64,000 bases of DNA, taken from the NCBI RefSeq assembly GCF_900177795.1, contig NZ_FXWJ01000002.1, positions 1 through 64,000 on the forward strand, in the 5' to 3' direction. The notes below the pieces were generated by a model. That model was given only the letters and a program-made list of their open reading frames with translations, searched no databases and was not told where the DNA came from. This document shows positions 51,664 through 61,265 of this stretch, one piece after another. The stretch comes from Plantibacter elymi (nom. nud.). GTDB lineage: Bacteria; Actinomycetota; Actinomycetes; Actinomycetales; Microbacteriaceae. Within the stretch, counting starts at the first letter, position 1. Each line of letters opens with the position of its first letter. Both the position numbers and the translations under genes were made by a program.

Positions 51664-53171
51664 GCGCTGAGCGCCTCGACGGCCTCCGCAGTTGGCACGC
51701 CGACTGGCGCGGACTCCGGGTCGCCGTCCTGGGGCTCGGGATGACCGGGTTCTCCGTCGCCGACACCCTCACCGAGCTCGGCTCGGAGGTACTGGTCCTG
51801 GCAGGCGAGGCCGCGGACGAACGCGCCGAACTCGTCGGCGTCATCGGTGCGCGGCTCATCCAGCGGGATCTGTCGACCGTGCCGGCCGAGCTCGTCGACT
51901 TCGCTCCGGAGCTCGTCGTCGTCTCACCCGGATTCCACCCCGATCACCCCGTCGTCACGTGGGCGCAGGCGGCCGGGGTCGCCGTCTGGGGCGACATCGA
52001 GCTCGCCTGGCGGGTCCGAGACAAGGTCGGCACCCCGGCCGAGTGGATCTGCGTCACCGGCACGAACGGGAAGACCACGACCGTTCAGCTGACGGCGTCG
52101 ATGCTCGTCGAGGCGGGCTTCCGCGCGGCGCCCTGCGGCAACATCGGCGTCCCGGTCCTGGACGCCGTCCGTGATCCGCAGGGCTTCGACTTCTTCGTCG
52201 TCGAGCTCTCGAGTTACCAGTTGCACACCCTCGGCCTGCAGGGCGGTCGGAGCATCGTCTCACCGCTCGCCAGCGTCTGCCTGAACCTCGCCGACGACCA
52301 CCTCGACTGGCACGGTTCCGCCGAGGCGTACCGAGCGGCGAAGGCCGTGGTGTACGAGAACACGAAGGTCGCGTGCGTCTACAACCGTGCGGACTCGGCG
52401 ACGATGTCGATGGTCGAGGAGGCGGAGGTCGTCGACGGCGCGCGAGCCGTCGGGTTCGGACTCGACGTCCCCGGACCGAGCGACTTCGGCGTCGTGGACG
52501 GCATCCTGGTCGACCGCGCGTTCCTCGACGACCGTCGGACGAGCGCCCTCGAGATCACGACGGTCGAAGCGCTCGCCCAGCGCGGGCTCGCCGCTCCGCA
52601 CATCGTCGCCAACATCCTGGCGGCAGCGGCACTCGCCCGGGCGGCCGGCATCACGGTCGAGGCGGTGCGCGACACCCTGCTGTCGTTCGGCCTCGACGCG
52701 CACCGGATCCAGCTCGTCGCGCGGAGCCTCGAGGTGGACTGGATCGACGACTCGAAGGCCACCAATCCGCACGCCGCCGACGCATCGCTGGCCGCCTACC
52801 GCTCGGTGGTGTGGATCGTCGGCGGCCTGTTGAAGGGCGTCTCGATCGATCATCTGGTGGAGCGGCACGCCGACCACCTGCGCGCAGCCGTCGTGATCGG
52901 CACCGACCGCTCGGAGGTCCTCGCGGCATTCGCGCGACACGCGCCGACGCTGACCGTCATCGAGGTCGACGCAGCGGAGACTGAACACGTCATGCCGGAG
53001 GCCGTTCGCCGGGCCGCCGAGGTCGCGCAGGCAGGGGACACCGTGCTCCTCGCTCCTGCAGCCGCCTCGATGGACCAGTTCACGGACTACGGACACCGTG
53101 GTCGCCTGTTCCAGGCCGCCGTCGAAGCAGAGCTGGGAGGTGAGGCGGATGATCGATCCGCCTCGCGCTGA
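51660..53171 (+). CDS. murD: UDP-N-acetylmuramoylalanine-D-glutamate ligase
   Basis: MurD adds D-glutamate to UDP-MurNAc-L-Ala. The 503-residue enzyme has the Rossmann-like N-terminus [19 protein letters not shown], the ATP loop [24 protein letters not shown], the [12 protein letters not shown] substrate segment, [12 protein letters not shown], and [21 protein letters not shown] overlap with mraY. Its 3' end overlaps ftsW by 23 bases. Confidence 0.96.
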   Translation: MSAERLDGLRSWHADWRGLRVAVLGLGMTGFSVADTLTELGSEVLVLAGEAADERAELVGVIGARLIQRDLSTVPAELVDFAPELVVVSPGFHPDHPVVTWAQAAGVAVWGDIELAWRVRDKVGTPAEWICVTGTNGKTTTVQLTASMLVEAGFRAAPCGNIGVPVLDAVRDPQGFDFFVVELSSYQLHTLGLQGGRSIVSPLASVCLNLADDHLDWHGSAEAYRAAKAVVYENTKVACVYNRADSATMSMVEEAEVVDGARAVGFGLDVPGPSDFGVVDGILVDRAFLDDRRTSALEITTVEALAQRGLAAPHIVANILAAAALARAAGITVEAVRDTLLSFGLDAHRIQLVARSLEVDWIDDSKATNPHAADASLAAYRSVVWIVGGLLKGVSIDHLVERHADHLRAAVVIGTDRSEVLAAFARHAPTLTVIEVDAAETEHVMPEAVRRAAEVAQAGDTVLLAPAAASMDQFTDYGHRGRLFQAAVEAELGGEADDRSASR

Positions 53172-54453
53172 CCCGCGCCGCGTGCGGTCGTCGTCGTCCC
53201 GGATGACGACGGTCGCCTCAGGCAGCGGGACACCCGACGCGCCGACGTCGCCGAGAGGCATGTCGAGTGCTCGGATCTCGCTGGGCAAGGTGCTGCGTCC
53301 GGAGTCGAAGAACTACTTCCTCCTGCTGGGTGTCACCCTGTTCCTCGTCGGACTCGGGCTCGTCATGGTGCTGTCCTCGTCCTCCGTCGAGTCCTACGAG
53401 GCCGGCGACGGGTACTTCGGGCTGTTCTGGCGCCAGGCGACGTTCGCGATGATCGGTGTTCCGCTCATGCTCATCGTGAGCCGCTTCCCGGCACGGTTCT
53501 GGAAGAAGTGGGCGTGGGTGTTCCTCCTGGTCGCCATGGGCCTGCAACTGCTCGTCTTCACCCCGCTCGGCTACGAGATCGGTGGCAACCGCAACTGGAT
53601 CGAGATCGGCGGCTTCACCGCGCAGCCCTCGGAGGCCGTCAAGCTCGCGCTGGTCGTGTGGCTCGGGCTCGTCCTGACGGTCAAGCAACCGCGTCTCCTC
53701 GAGTGGAAGCACGCCCTGATCCCGGTCATCCCCTTCGCCGGTCTCTCCATCGGCCTCGTCCTGCTCGGTGGCGACCTCGGTACCGTCGTGATCATGGCCC
53801 TCATCGTGTTCTCGGCGCTGTACTTCGCCGGAGTGCGACTGCGCTACATCGCGATCCCGGTGGTCGCTGGGGCCGTGCTGTTCCTCATCATGGCCGTCAC
53901 GAGCGCCAACCGCATGCAGCGCATCATGGCGTTCTTCGGCGACGGCAAGGGCGACTACGAGAACGCCGACTGGCAGTCGACCCACGGCACGTGGGCGCTG
54001 GCGAACGGCGGGCTCTGGGGAGTCGGTCTCGGCAACTCGCGCGCGAAGTACGGGTGGCTGCCGGCGATCTCGAACGACTTCATCTTCGCGGCGATCGGCG
54101 AGGAGCTGGGCCTCATCGGCGCCGTCCTCGTCCTCGGGCTGTTCGTCTTCCTCGCCGTCATGTTCATCCGGGTGATCCGCACCAGCGACGACTCCTTCGT
54201 CCGGATCACCACCGGCGCCATCATGGCCTGGATCATCGGCCAGGCGCTCGTGAACATCGGCGTCGTCCTCGGAGTCCTCCCGGTGCTCGGTGTGCCGTTA
54301 CCACTCTTGTCCTCGGGCGGCACGGCGCTGCTCACCACCCTCGTCGCGATCGGGATCGTCCTGTCGTTCGCCCGGGAGCGGGGGCGCCCCGCGTCCCAGC
54401 AGTCCCGTCGGTCGCCCGCTCGACGTCCCCAATCCTCCGGAGCCACCCGATGA
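53149..54453 (+). CDS. ftsW: Peptidoglycan glycosyltransferase FtsW (SEDS)
   Basis: FtsW polymerises septal glycan strands from lipid II with FtsI. The 434-residue SEDS protein has a ~45-residue Ser/Arg/Pro-rich cytoplasmic N-terminus and about ten membrane helices. Signature segments are VMVLSSSSVES, GGNRNWIEIGGFTAQPSEAV, LLGGDLGTVVIM, NAYGLWGVGLGNS-like ANGGLWGVGLGNSRAKYGWL, and PLPLLSSGGTALL. ATG at 53149 has GGGAGG 8 bases upstream and lies inside murD. A longer version within murD lacks a ribosome site. Confidence 0.95.
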   Translation: MIDPPRADPRRVRSSSSRMTTVASGSGTPDAPTSPRGMSSARISLGKVLRPESKNYFLLLGVTLFLVGLGLVMVLSSSSVESYEAGDGYFGLFWRQATFAMIGVPLMLIVSRFPARFWKKWAWVFLLVAMGLQLLVFTPLGYEIGGNRNWIEIGGFTAQPSEAVKLALVVWLGLVLTVKQPRLLEWKHALIPVIPFAGLSIGLVLLGGDLGTVVIMALIVFSALYFAGVRLRYIAIPVVAGAVLFLIMAVTSANRMQRIMAFFGDGKGDYENADWQSTHGTWALANGGLWGVGLGNSRAKYGWLPAISNDFIFAAIGEELGLIGAVLVLGLFVFLAVMFIRVIRTSDDSFVRITTGAIMAWIIGQALVNIGVVLGVLPVLGVPLPLLSSGGTALLTTLVAIGIVLSFARERGRPASQQSRRSPARRPQSSGATR

Positions 54454-55547
54454 CCACCTACCTCCTCGCCGGCGGCGGCACCGCCGGCCACGTCAACCCG
54501 CTGCTGGCGGTGGCCGACGGGCTCCGCGCCAGAGACCCTGAAGCGACGATCCTCGTCGTCGGCACGGCGGAGGGCCTCGAGGCGCGACTCGTCCCGGAAC
54601 GCGGCTACGAACTGCTCACCATCCCCAAACTGCCCTTCCCCCGTCGGCCGAACGTCGATGCCCTCCGCTTCCCCGGTCGCCTCCGCCGGACGGTCGCAGC
54701 CGTGGTCGCGATGATCCGCGAGCACCGGGTGGACGTCGTGATCGGTTTCGGCGGCTACGCGGCCGCACCGGCGTACACGGCGGCCAGGCGCGCCGGCGTC
54801 CCGCTGGTCATCCACGAGGCGAATGCGCGTCCGGGCCTCGCAAACCGGCTCGGCGCGAGGTACACGCCCTACGTCGGTGTCGCCTTCCACCACACGCCCA
54901 TCCGCAACGCACGCTTCGTCGGCATGCCGCTGCGTCGAGAGATCGAGGAGCTGGACCGCGAGACGCTCCGGCCGACGGCCCTCGCCGAGTTCGGCCTCGT
55001 ATCGGACCGACCGCTGCTGCTCGTCACCGGCGGTTCGCTCGGCGCGAGACGGATCAACGCGACGATGAGCCAGAGCGCCGAAGACGTCGTCGCGGCCGGC
55101 TGGCAGGTGCTCCACATCACGGGTGCGACGAGCGAGATCTCGGATCCGGGTGTCGACCACTACCACCTGCTCGAGTACTGCTCCAGGATGGAGCTCGCCA
55201 TCGCTGCAGCCGACTTCGCGGTGTCGCGTGCGGGCAGCGCCACGGTCAGCGAACTGTGCGCGGTCGGGCTCCCGGCCGTCTACGTGCCCTACCCGGTCGG
55301 TAACGGCGAGCAGCGCTTCAACGCCGCGGACGTCGTGCGGGCCGGGGGAGCGGTTATGGTAGATGACGCGCAGTTCGTGCCGGCCTGGGTGCGTGAGCAC
55401 CTCGTCCCGTTGCTGAGCGATCGGCACCGGGTCGACGACCTTGCGGCCCAATCCAAGAGCGTCGGTGTCTCCGACGGCACGGCTCGCGTCATCGCCCTCA
55501 TCGATGAGGCGCTCCAACCATCGGTGCAGCGCGTGCGCGGCCGGTGA
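54450..55547 (+). CDS. murG: UDP-N-acetylglucosamine-(pentapeptide) pyrophosphoryl-undecaprenol transferase
   Basis: MurG converts lipid I to lipid II on the cytoplasmic face. The 365-residue GT-B enzyme has the N-terminal loop YLLAGGGTAGHVNPLLAVAD, a second glycine-rich segment IGFGGYAAAPAYTAA, HEANARPGLANRL, LLVTGGSLGARRIN, and the UDP-GlcNAc site SRAGSATVSELCAVGLPAVY plus PVGNGEQRFNA. ATG at 54450 overlaps the ftsW stop. Confidence 0.97.
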   Translation: MTTYLLAGGGTAGHVNPLLAVADGLRARDPEATILVVGTAEGLEARLVPERGYELLTIPKLPFPRRPNVDALRFPGRLRRTVAAVVAMIREHRVDVVIGFGGYAAAPAYTAARRAGVPLVIHEANARPGLANRLGARYTPYVGVAFHHTPIRNARFVGMPLRREIEELDRETLRPTALAEFGLVSDRPLLLVTGGSLGARRINATMSQSAEDVVAAGWQVLHITGATSEISDPGVDHYHLLEYCSRMELAIAAADFAVSRAGSATVSELCAVGLPAVYVPYPVGNGEQRFNAADVVRAGGAVMVDDAQFVPAWVREHLVPLLSDRHRVDDLAAQSKSVGVSDGTARVIALIDEALQPSVQRVRGR

Positions 55548-55574
55548 TCCAGTCTTCCCAGAAAGCGTGACACC

Positions 55575-56987
55575 GTGATCAAGCCAGACCCCACCGTCGA
55601 GATCCCCGCCGACCTCGGCGTCGTGCACTTCGTCGGTATCGGCGGCAGCGGGATGAGCGGCATCGCACGGTTGTTCGTGAGCGCCGGATCGCGCGTGACC
55701 GGCTCCGACGTGCGCGAGTCGAAGAACATCGACGCCCTGCGCGAGCTCGGCGTCCCCGTCGCCATCGGCCACGATGCACAGAACGTCGGCGACGCGGACA
55801 CCCTCGTCGTGACCGGAGCGCTGTGGGCTGACAATCCCGAGTACCTGCTCGCGAAGGAACGGGGGCTCACGATCCTGCACCGATCACAGGCACTCGCGTG
55901 GCTGACCTCCGGGACGCGACTCATCTCCGTCGCGGGGGCCCACGGGAAGACCACGTCGACCGGCATGATCATCACGGCGCTCCTGGAACTCGGCGCCGAC
56001 CCCAGCTTCGTCAACGGTGGCGTGATCGAGTCCCTCGGGCTGAGCTCGGCCAGAGGCGCCGGAGAACTGTTCGTCGTCGAGGCGGACGAGTCCGACGGTT
56101 CGTTCCTGCTCTACGACACGGCCGTCGCGCTCATCACGAACATCGACCCCGACCACTTGGACCACTACGGCTCGCTCGAAGCGTTCGAGCAGGCGTTCGT
56201 GACCTTCGCCGAGCAGGCTCGCGAACTCGTCGTCATCTCCTCGGACGACGCCGGCGCGGTCCGGATCACCCCGGCGCTCCGCGCGGCCGCCGACGGCAAG
56301 CGCGTGCTGACCTTCGGAGAGGCAGCCGACGCGGACGTCCGACTCCACGACGTCGGCTCCACCGGTCCGGTCTCGTTCCAGCTCAGCTACGAGGGCACCA
56401 GCTATGCGGCCACCCTCCGCGTGCCCGGGCGCCACAACGCCCTCAACGCGGCCGGCGCCTTCGCGGTCCTCGTCGGTGTCGGGTTCGACCCGGCGGACGC
56501 GCTCCGGGGCATCACCGCCTTCGGCGGGACGCAGCGTCGATTCGAACTGCACGGTGTCGTCGACGGTGTGAGCGTCTACGACGACTACGCGCACCACCCC
56601 ACCGAGGTGGCCGCCGCCCTCGCCGCAGCGCGCACGGTGGTCGGCGACGGTCGCATCATCGCGGTCCACCAGCCGCACCTGTACAGCCGGACCCGCCTGT
56701 TCGCCCAGGAGTTCGCCGACGCCCTCGAGCGGTACGCCGACCACACGGTCGTACTCGAGGTCTACGGCGCGCGCGAGGATCCCGTGCCCGGTGTGAACGG
56801 TGCGACGGTGTCGACCCGGTTCTCCGACGCGGACCGCGTCGCGTACATCGACGACTGGCAGCGCGCCGCGGACTACACGGCGACGGTCGTGCGACCCGGC
56901 GACTTCGTCATCACACTCGGATGCGGCGACGTCTACCGGATCGTGCCGCAGCTCCTCGAGGCCATCGCCGGTCGCGAGTCCGTCTGA
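55575..56987 (+). CDS. murC: UDP-N-acetylmuramate-L-alanine ligase
   Basis: MurC adds L-alanine to UDP-MurNAc, the first step of the stem peptide. The 470-residue ligase has [20 protein letters not shown], the ATP loop [14 protein letters not shown], the [10 protein letters not shown] motif, [17 protein letters not shown], and the C-terminal [19 protein letters not shown] at 55575 comes 27 bases after murG with a poor ribosome site. Confidence 0.97.
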   Translation: MIKPDPTVEIPADLGVVHFVGIGGSGMSGIARLFVSAGSRVTGSDVRESKNIDALRELGVPVAIGHDAQNVGDADTLVVTGALWADNPEYLLAKERGLTILHRSQALAWLTSGTRLISVAGAHGKTTSTGMIITALLELGADPSFVNGGVIESLGLSSARGAGELFVVEADESDGSFLLYDTAVALITNIDPDHLDHYGSLEAFEQAFVTFAEQARELVVISSDDAGAVRITPALRAAADGKRVLTFGEAADADVRLHDVGSTGPVSFQLSYEGTSYAATLRVPGRHNALNAAGAFAVLVGVGFDPADALRGITAFGGTQRRFELHGVVDGVSVYDDYAHHPTEVAAALAAARTVVGDGRIIAVHQPHLYSRTRLFAQEFADALERYADHTVVLEVYGAREDPVPGVNGATVSTRFSDADRVAYIDDWQRAADYTATVVRPGDFVITLGCGDVYRIVPQLLEAIAGRESV

Positions 56988-56997
56988 TGGGCGTCCG

Positions 56998-58098
56998 GTG
57001 AAGCGCCCGGACGGCTTCGACCCCGCGGCCGGTCCGCGCCCCGAGCGTCAGACACGGTCGGCTGCGTCCACGCCGGTCGACCGCACCGGCGTGACCGCTG
57101 AGCCCGTCGCCGAGCAGGAGACGGACGTCATCGAGCTGGACGCCGCGCGGCTCCGACCGAAGCGACCGGGCGCCGGCGCACCCTCCCAGCCGTCGGGCTC
57201 GAAGGCCAAGCCGAAGTCGGCGTCGGCCTCATCGACGCCGGCACGATCGTCGAAGGTCGGTGCGAAACCGGCGGCGACGTCCTCCGCCGCGGCGACGGCG
57301 ACGGCGACCCTTGAACATCCGGACGAACCGGAGGATGAGGCGTTCCTCACCCCGCGTGAGGCAGCCAAGCTGCGACGTCGTCACGAACGTCAGGAGATCC
57401 GTCGGTTCACGGCCCGCAAGCGCGGTCGCCACCGTCCCTGGGTGATCGCGGCCGCGATCCTCGGCGTCCTGATCGTCGTCTCGCTCGCCGGAGCCTATTC
57501 GCCGCTGCTGGCCGTCCGGTCCATCGAGGTCGTCGGTGCGAGCCGGGTGAACCAGGCCGAGATCACCGAGGCGCTCAGCGACCAGCTGGGTCGCCCACTC
57601 GCACTGGTCGACCCGGGCGCCGTCAAGGCGGTACTCGTCGGGTACCCGCTCATCGAGAGCTACTCCCTCGAATCGCAGCCCCCGAGCACGCTCGTCGTGC
57701 GGATCGTCGAACGCGAGCCGGTGGGTGTGCTGCAATCAGGGTCGGTGTACACCCTTGTCGACGCCGCTGGGGTCACGATCGAGCGCAGCGACCAGCCGAT
57801 CGCCGGGTATCCGACGCTCATGGTCACCGGCGGCCCGACCTCCAAGGGTTTCGTCGCCGCGGCCGCGGTGATCCGGGCGCTCCCGACGGATCTCCGCGCC
57901 CGCGTGGCGTCGGTCTCGGCGTCGACCGCGGACGACGTCACCCTCACGCTCGTGGACTCGCCCGCCGAGGTCGTGTGGGGGAGTGCCGAGGACTCAGCCG
58001 TGAAAGCAGTGATCCTCGCCAAGACGATGGCGGCCACCGATCCCTCCCAGGTGAACCAGTACGACGTGTCGTCGCCGTCCGCCGCGATCGTCCGCTGA
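56998..58098 (+). CDS. ftsQ: Cell division protein FtsQ/DivIB
   Basis: This 366-residue bitopic protein has a long ~140-residue cytoplasmic part rich in Ala, Ser, Pro and Lys, ending in a basic segment (REAAKLRRRHERQEIRRF). A single membrane helix (WVIAAAILGVLIVVSLAGAY) and a POTRA domain (LLAVRSIEVVGASRVNQAEI, VVRIVEREPVGVLQSGSVY) follow. FtsQ connects early and late divisome proteins. GTG at 56998 starts 11 bases after murC. As in other actinobacteria no ftsA follows; the next gene is ftsZ, after a 159-base regulatory gap. Confidence 0.93.
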   Translation: MKRPDGFDPAAGPRPERQTRSAASTPVDRTGVTAEPVAEQETDVIELDAARLRPKRPGAGAPSQPSGSKAKPKSASASSTPARSSKVGAKPAATSSAAATATATLEHPDEPEDEAFLTPREAAKLRRRHERQEIRRFTARKRGRHRPWVIAAAILGVLIVVSLAGAYSPLLAVRSIEVVGASRVNQAEITEALSDQLGRPLALVDPGAVKAVLVGYPLIESYSLESQPPSTLVVRIVEREPVGVLQSGSVYTLVDAAGVTIERSDQPIAGYPTLMVTGGPTSKGFVAAAAVIRALPTDLRARVASVSASTADDVTLTLVDSPAEVVWGSAEDSAVKAVILAKTMAATDPSQVNQYDVSSPSAAIVR

Positions 58099-58131
58099 GG
58101 AAGCACGCCGGGATATTCCCGTCGATGTGCC

Positions 58132-58178
58132 GACACGCCCGGAAGCGTCCCGACACGGTCGGGACTGGGCCCTAACGT
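58132..58178 (+). promoter_or_regulatory. ftsZ promoter with paired WhiA-type GACAC boxes
   Basis: GACAC occurs at 58132-58136 and 58152-58156, in the same CCGACACG context and exactly 20 bp apart. The second overlaps a -35-like CCGACA (58150-58155) which is 17 bp from a -10-like TAACGT (58173-58178). GACAC is the known WhiA recognition core at actinobacterial division promoters, including ftsZ. Transcription would start near 58185, with a ~70-base leader. Confidence 0.65.
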
Positions 58179-58217
58179 CGTGCTCAGGACAGAAAATGCA
58201 TACGCAGCATAACTTTA

Positions 58218-58234
58218 AACCTTAACTAGAGGTT
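58218..58234 (+). promoter_or_regulatory. Inverted repeat upstream of ftsZ, candidate FtsR site
   Basis: AACCT-N7-AGGTT lies in an AT-rich block 24 bases before the ftsZ GTG. It has the size and symmetry of a MerR-type operator and may be bound by the FtsR-like protein encoded at 27395-28099. A TTAACT -10-like sequence overlaps it. Assignment is inferred, with no consensus to compare. Confidence 0.5.
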
Positions 58235-58257
58235 GAGAGTTCTCACGGAGGCCTGAA

Positions 58258-59514
58258 GTGACTACAAACCAGAACTACCTCGCCGTCATCAAGGTCGTCG
58301 GTATCGGCGGCGGCGGCGTGAACGCGGTCAACCGCATGATCGAGCTCGGCCTCCGAGGCGTGGAATTCATCGCCATCAACACGGATGCGCAAGCGCTGCT
58401 GATGAGCGATGCCGACGTCAAGCTCGACGTCGGCCGCGAGATCACCCGCGGCCTCGGCGCCGGCGCCGACCCCGAGGTCGGACGCCGCGCGGCGGAGGAT
58501 CACGCCGAGGAGATCGAAGAGGCCATCGCCGGCGCCGACATGGTGTTCGTCACCGCCGGTGAGGGTGGCGGTACCGGAACCGGTGGCGCACCCGTCGTGG
58601 CGCGGATCGCGAAGTCGATCGGTGCGCTGACCATCGGTGTCGTCACGAAGCCGTTCGGCTTCGAGGGTCGGCGCCGTCAGGCGCAGGCCGAGCTCGGCGT
58701 CGCCCGTCTGAAGGAGGAGGTCGACACCCTCATCGTCGTGCCGAACGACCGCCTGCTGGAGATCAGCGACCGCGGCATCAGCATGCTCGAGGCGTTCGCG
58801 ACCGCCGACCAGGTGCTCCTCGCCGGTGTCCAGGGGATCACCGACCTCATCACCACCCCCGGCCTCATCAACCTCGACTTCGCCGACGTCAAGTCGGTCA
58901 TGCAGGGAGCCGGCTCCGCCCTGATGGGTATCGGCTCCTCGCGTGGGGCGGATCGCGCCATCAAGGCGGCCGAACTCGCCGTCGCCTCCCCGCTCCTCGA
59001 AGCGAGCATCGAGGGCGCCCACGGTGTCCTGCTGTCCATCCAGGGTGGCTCGAACCTCGGCATCTTCGAGATCAACGACGCCGCCAAGCTCGTCCAGGAG
59101 GCCGTGCACCCCGAGGCGAACATCATCTTCGGTGCGGTCGTCGACGACACGCTGGGCGACGAGGTGCGCGTGACGGTCATCGCCGCCGGATTCGACGGCG
59201 GCGAGCCTCTCACCAGGACGGCGGCCTCGCCGGCCGACGCGGTCATCTCGGGCGGCGTCATGAGCACCTCGGACGAGGCGCCCAGCGCTCCCATCAGCAC
59301 CTCGGCCAACACGGTCTCCGAGTCGTCCGAGCACCGCTCGGCACCTGCTGCGGCGCAGGTCGCCCCCGGTGGCGACTGGGGCTCCAGGCAGAACGCGTCC
59401 TCACCCTTCTCCGGTGCGACGCACCGTCAGCCCGAGGCAGTCGTCGAGACCGCCGTCGTCGACCCTTCGTTCGACGACGAGGGTGAGCTGGACATCCCCG
59501 ACTTCCTGAAGTAG
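58258..59514 (+). CDS. ftsZ: Cell division protein FtsZ
   Basis: This tubulin-like GTPase forms the Z ring. The 418-residue protein has [17 protein letters not shown], the tubulin signature [16 protein letters not shown], the T7-loop region [11 protein letters not shown], a variable linker of ~80 residues, and the C-terminal peptide ELDIPDFLK that binds SepF and FtsW in actinobacteria. GTG at 58258 has GGAGG 6 bases upstream. The TAG stop overlaps the GTG of the next gene by one base. Confidence 0.98.
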   Translation: MTTNQNYLAVIKVVGIGGGGVNAVNRMIELGLRGVEFIAINTDAQALLMSDADVKLDVGREITRGLGAGADPEVGRRAAEDHAEEIEEAIAGADMVFVTAGEGGGTGTGGAPVVARIAKSIGALTIGVVTKPFGFEGRRRQAQAELGVARLKEEVDTLIVVPNDRLLEISDRGISMLEAFATADQVLLAGVQGITDLITTPGLINLDFADVKSVMQGAGSALMGIGSSRGADRAIKAAELAVASPLLEASIEGAHGVLLSIQGGSNLGIFEINDAAKLVQEAVHPEANIIFGAVVDDTLGDEVRVTVIAAGFDGGEPLTRTAASPADAVISGGVMSTSDEAPSAPISTSANTVSESSEHRSAPAAAQVAPGGDWGSRQNASSPFSGATHRQPEAVVETAVVDPSFDDEGELDIPDFLK

Positions 59515-60227
59515 TGGGCGGCGACACGATCACCCCGGCCGGATCGGGCTCTTCGGAGCCCGATCCGGCTCTGCTCGATCGCCTCACCACGATCCGCGGC
59601 CGCGTCGCAGACGCTGCCCGTGCAGCCGGGCGAGCCGACGAGCCGACACTCATCGTCGTGACGAAGTTCCATCCGGTCGCGCTCGTGCAGCAGCTCGCGG
59701 CGGCCGGTGTCACCGACGTCGGGGAGAGCCGGCACCCGGAGGCCCACGACAAGGCCGAGGCGGCTGCGGCGCTCGGGTTGCGGTGGCACTTCATCGGCCA
59801 GTTGCAGACGAACAAGGCCAAGCAGGTGCGTCGATACGTCGACGCCGTGCACTCGGTGGACCGACCCGAGCTCCTGCGCGCTCTCTCGTCACCTGACCGA
59901 CTCCTCGAGGTGTTCCTCCAGGTGAACCTGACCGACGACCCGGGTCGCGGCGGTGTGGTCGGCGATGCGGCGCTCGAAGCGCTCGCCACGGAGGCGCTGG
60001 AGGCTGACGGTATCCTCCTGCGAGGCGTCATGGCCGTCGCCCCGCTCGACGAACCACCGGCCGCCGCGTTCGCGCGGGTCGTCGATGCGTCTGCGCGGGT
60101 GCGATCCCTCGCTCCGCAGGCCGATGGACTGTCGATCGGGATGAGCCACGACTACGTCGAGGCGATCGAGGCGGGCGCGACACACCTACGCATCGGCACG
60201 GCAATCACCGGGAATCGCCCGGTGTGA
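59514..60227 (+). CDS. yggS: YggS family pyridoxal phosphate homeostasis protein
   Basis: This 237-residue PLP-binding TIM-barrel protein has the PLP lysine in [49 protein letters not shown], and the phosphate-binding [25 protein letters not shown] end. YggS proteins buffer PLP and have no known catalysis. The GTG start overlaps the ftsZ stop, so translation is coupled. In many actinobacteria a pgeF (yfiH) gene lies between ftsZ and yggS; it is absent here. Confidence 0.93.
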   Translation: MGGDTITPAGSGSSEPDPALLDRLTTIRGRVADAARAAGRADEPTLIVVTKFHPVALVQQLAAAGVTDVGESRHPEAHDKAEAAAALGLRWHFIGQLQTNKAKQVRRYVDAVHSVDRPELLRALSSPDRLLEVFLQVNLTDDPGRGGVVGDAALEALATEALEADGILLRGVMAVAPLDEPPAAAFARVVDASARVRSLAPQADGLSIGMSHDYVEAIEAGATHLRIGTAITGNRPV

Positions 60228-60271
60228 CGTTAATCTCGAAGGTGCAAGGACCGCAGATCACGGAGGAAACG

Positions 60272-60787
60272 ATGTCGAACCCACTGAAGAAGACCATGGT
60301 GTACCTCGGGCTCGCCGACGATGATCTCGAGTACGAGCAGCAGCACGCTGCCCAGGCCGAGCCCACGCAGCAGGCCGAGCCTCGCCGGGCAGAGCGTCCC
60401 GAGCGCGCAGAGCGGGTCGAGCGCGTCGAGAAGGCCGCTCCCGTGACCCCGCTGCGCAAGCCGGTCCCGGTCCGTCAGCCGGTCGCCCCGAGCTCCGACC
60501 TCAACGAGATCCTCACGGTGCACCCCAAGCAGTACCGCGACGCTCAGATCATCGCCGAGAGTTTCCGCGACGGTGTCCCGGTCATCATCAACCTCTCCCA
60601 GATGAGCGACGGCGACGCCCGACGCCTCATCGACTTCGCCAGTGGCCTCTCGCAGGGCCTCTACGGGAAGATCGAGCGGGTGACGAGCAAGGTCTTCCTG
60701 CTTTCGCCCGAGCACGTCGCCGTTTCCGGCGACAACGGGCAGGGTGCACCGGAAGCGACCGAGGCGACCTTCTTCGCTCAGTCATAA
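60272..60787 (+). CDS. sepF: Cell division protein SepF
   Basis: The 171-residue protein begins [18 protein letters not shown], the membrane-targeting helix and linker of SepF, followed by a Glu/Arg/Ala-rich linker (~25-85) and the C-terminal SepF fold ([59 protein letters not shown]). SepF bundles FtsZ and ties it to the membrane, replacing FtsA in actinobacteria. ATG at 60272 has GGAGG 5 bases upstream. Confidence 0.96.
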   Translation: MSNPLKKTMVYLGLADDDLEYEQQHAAQAEPTQQAEPRRAERPERAERVERVEKAAPVTPLRKPVPVRQPVAPSSDLNEILTVHPKQYRDAQIIAESFRDGVPVIINLSQMSDGDARRLIDFASGLSQGLYGKIERVTSKVFLLSPEHVAVSGDNGQGAPEATEATFFAQS

Positions 60788-60788
60788 T
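60783..60788 (+). promoter_or_regulatory. -10 box of yggT, leaderless type
   Basis: CATAAT spans the sepF stop codon and ends 6 bases before the yggT GTG at 60795, so yggT may be expressed from its own leaderless transcript as well as from the operon. Confidence 0.45.
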
Positions 60789-60794
60789 CGAGGG

Positions 60795-61091
60795 GTGGCT
60801 TCTCTCATCTCCGTGATCGGCACGATCCTCTACCTCGCGCTGCTCCTGTACTTCTTCGTCCTCTGGGCGCGGTTCATCCTCGACCTGGCACGGGTACTCC
60901 GCCCGCAGTGGCGACCGTCGGGCGTCGGCCTGGTCCTCGCCGAGCTCAGTTTCACGGTCACCGACCCGCCGATCCGGTTCTTCCGCCGTGTCCTGCCGCG
61001 CGTCGCGGTCGGTCCCGTCGCGCTCGACTTCGGTTGGACGCTGACGATGCTGTGTTGCATCATCGCGATGACGCTCGTCCAGCTCTTGTAG
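60795..61091 (+). CDS. yggT: YggT family membrane protein
   Basis: This 98-residue protein has two hydrophobic segments (SVIGTILYLALLLYFFVLWA, TLTMLCCIIAMTLVQLL) and the YggT core ARFILDLARVLRPQWRPSG, FTVTDPPIRFFRRVLPRV. YggT genes lie between sepF and divIVA in most Gram-positive bacteria. Their exact role, perhaps in membrane or ion homeostasis, is unclear. GTG at 60795 directly abuts GAGGGG, too close for a normal ribosome site. Confidence 0.9.
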   Translation: MASLISVIGTILYLALLLYFFVLWARFILDLARVLRPQWRPSGVGLVLAELSFTVTDPPIRFFRRVLPRVAVGPVALDFGWTLTMLCCIIAMTLVQLL

Positions 61092-61137
61092 CCGCCGACG
61101 TCGGTTTCCGCGCAGGGATCACGACGATTGTGCGGCT

Positions 61138-61217
61138 ACGATAGAACGCCCGTCACCTGACGGGAAGCTCCGACGCTGACAACATGTCTCACCCACTGGG
61201 TCAGACTTTGCTAGCGT
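61138..61217 (+). promoter_or_regulatory. divIVA upstream region: -10 boxes, hairpin and near-perfect palindrome
   Basis: The 174-bp gap holds TACGAT (61138-61143) as one possible -10, a CCCGTC-ACCT-GACGGG hairpin (61149-61164), and a 21-bp palindrome at 61186-61206 (arms GTCTCACCCA and TGGGTCAGAC, one mismatch). A second -10-like TAGCGT (61212-61217) follows. The palindrome covers the -35 region of the second promoter and so is a good operator candidate for divIVA. Confidence 0.5.
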
Positions 61218-61265
61218 GGGGGCGTTGTACACAGATTTTCGATTCGACAGTGAAGGTGGTTCGCT

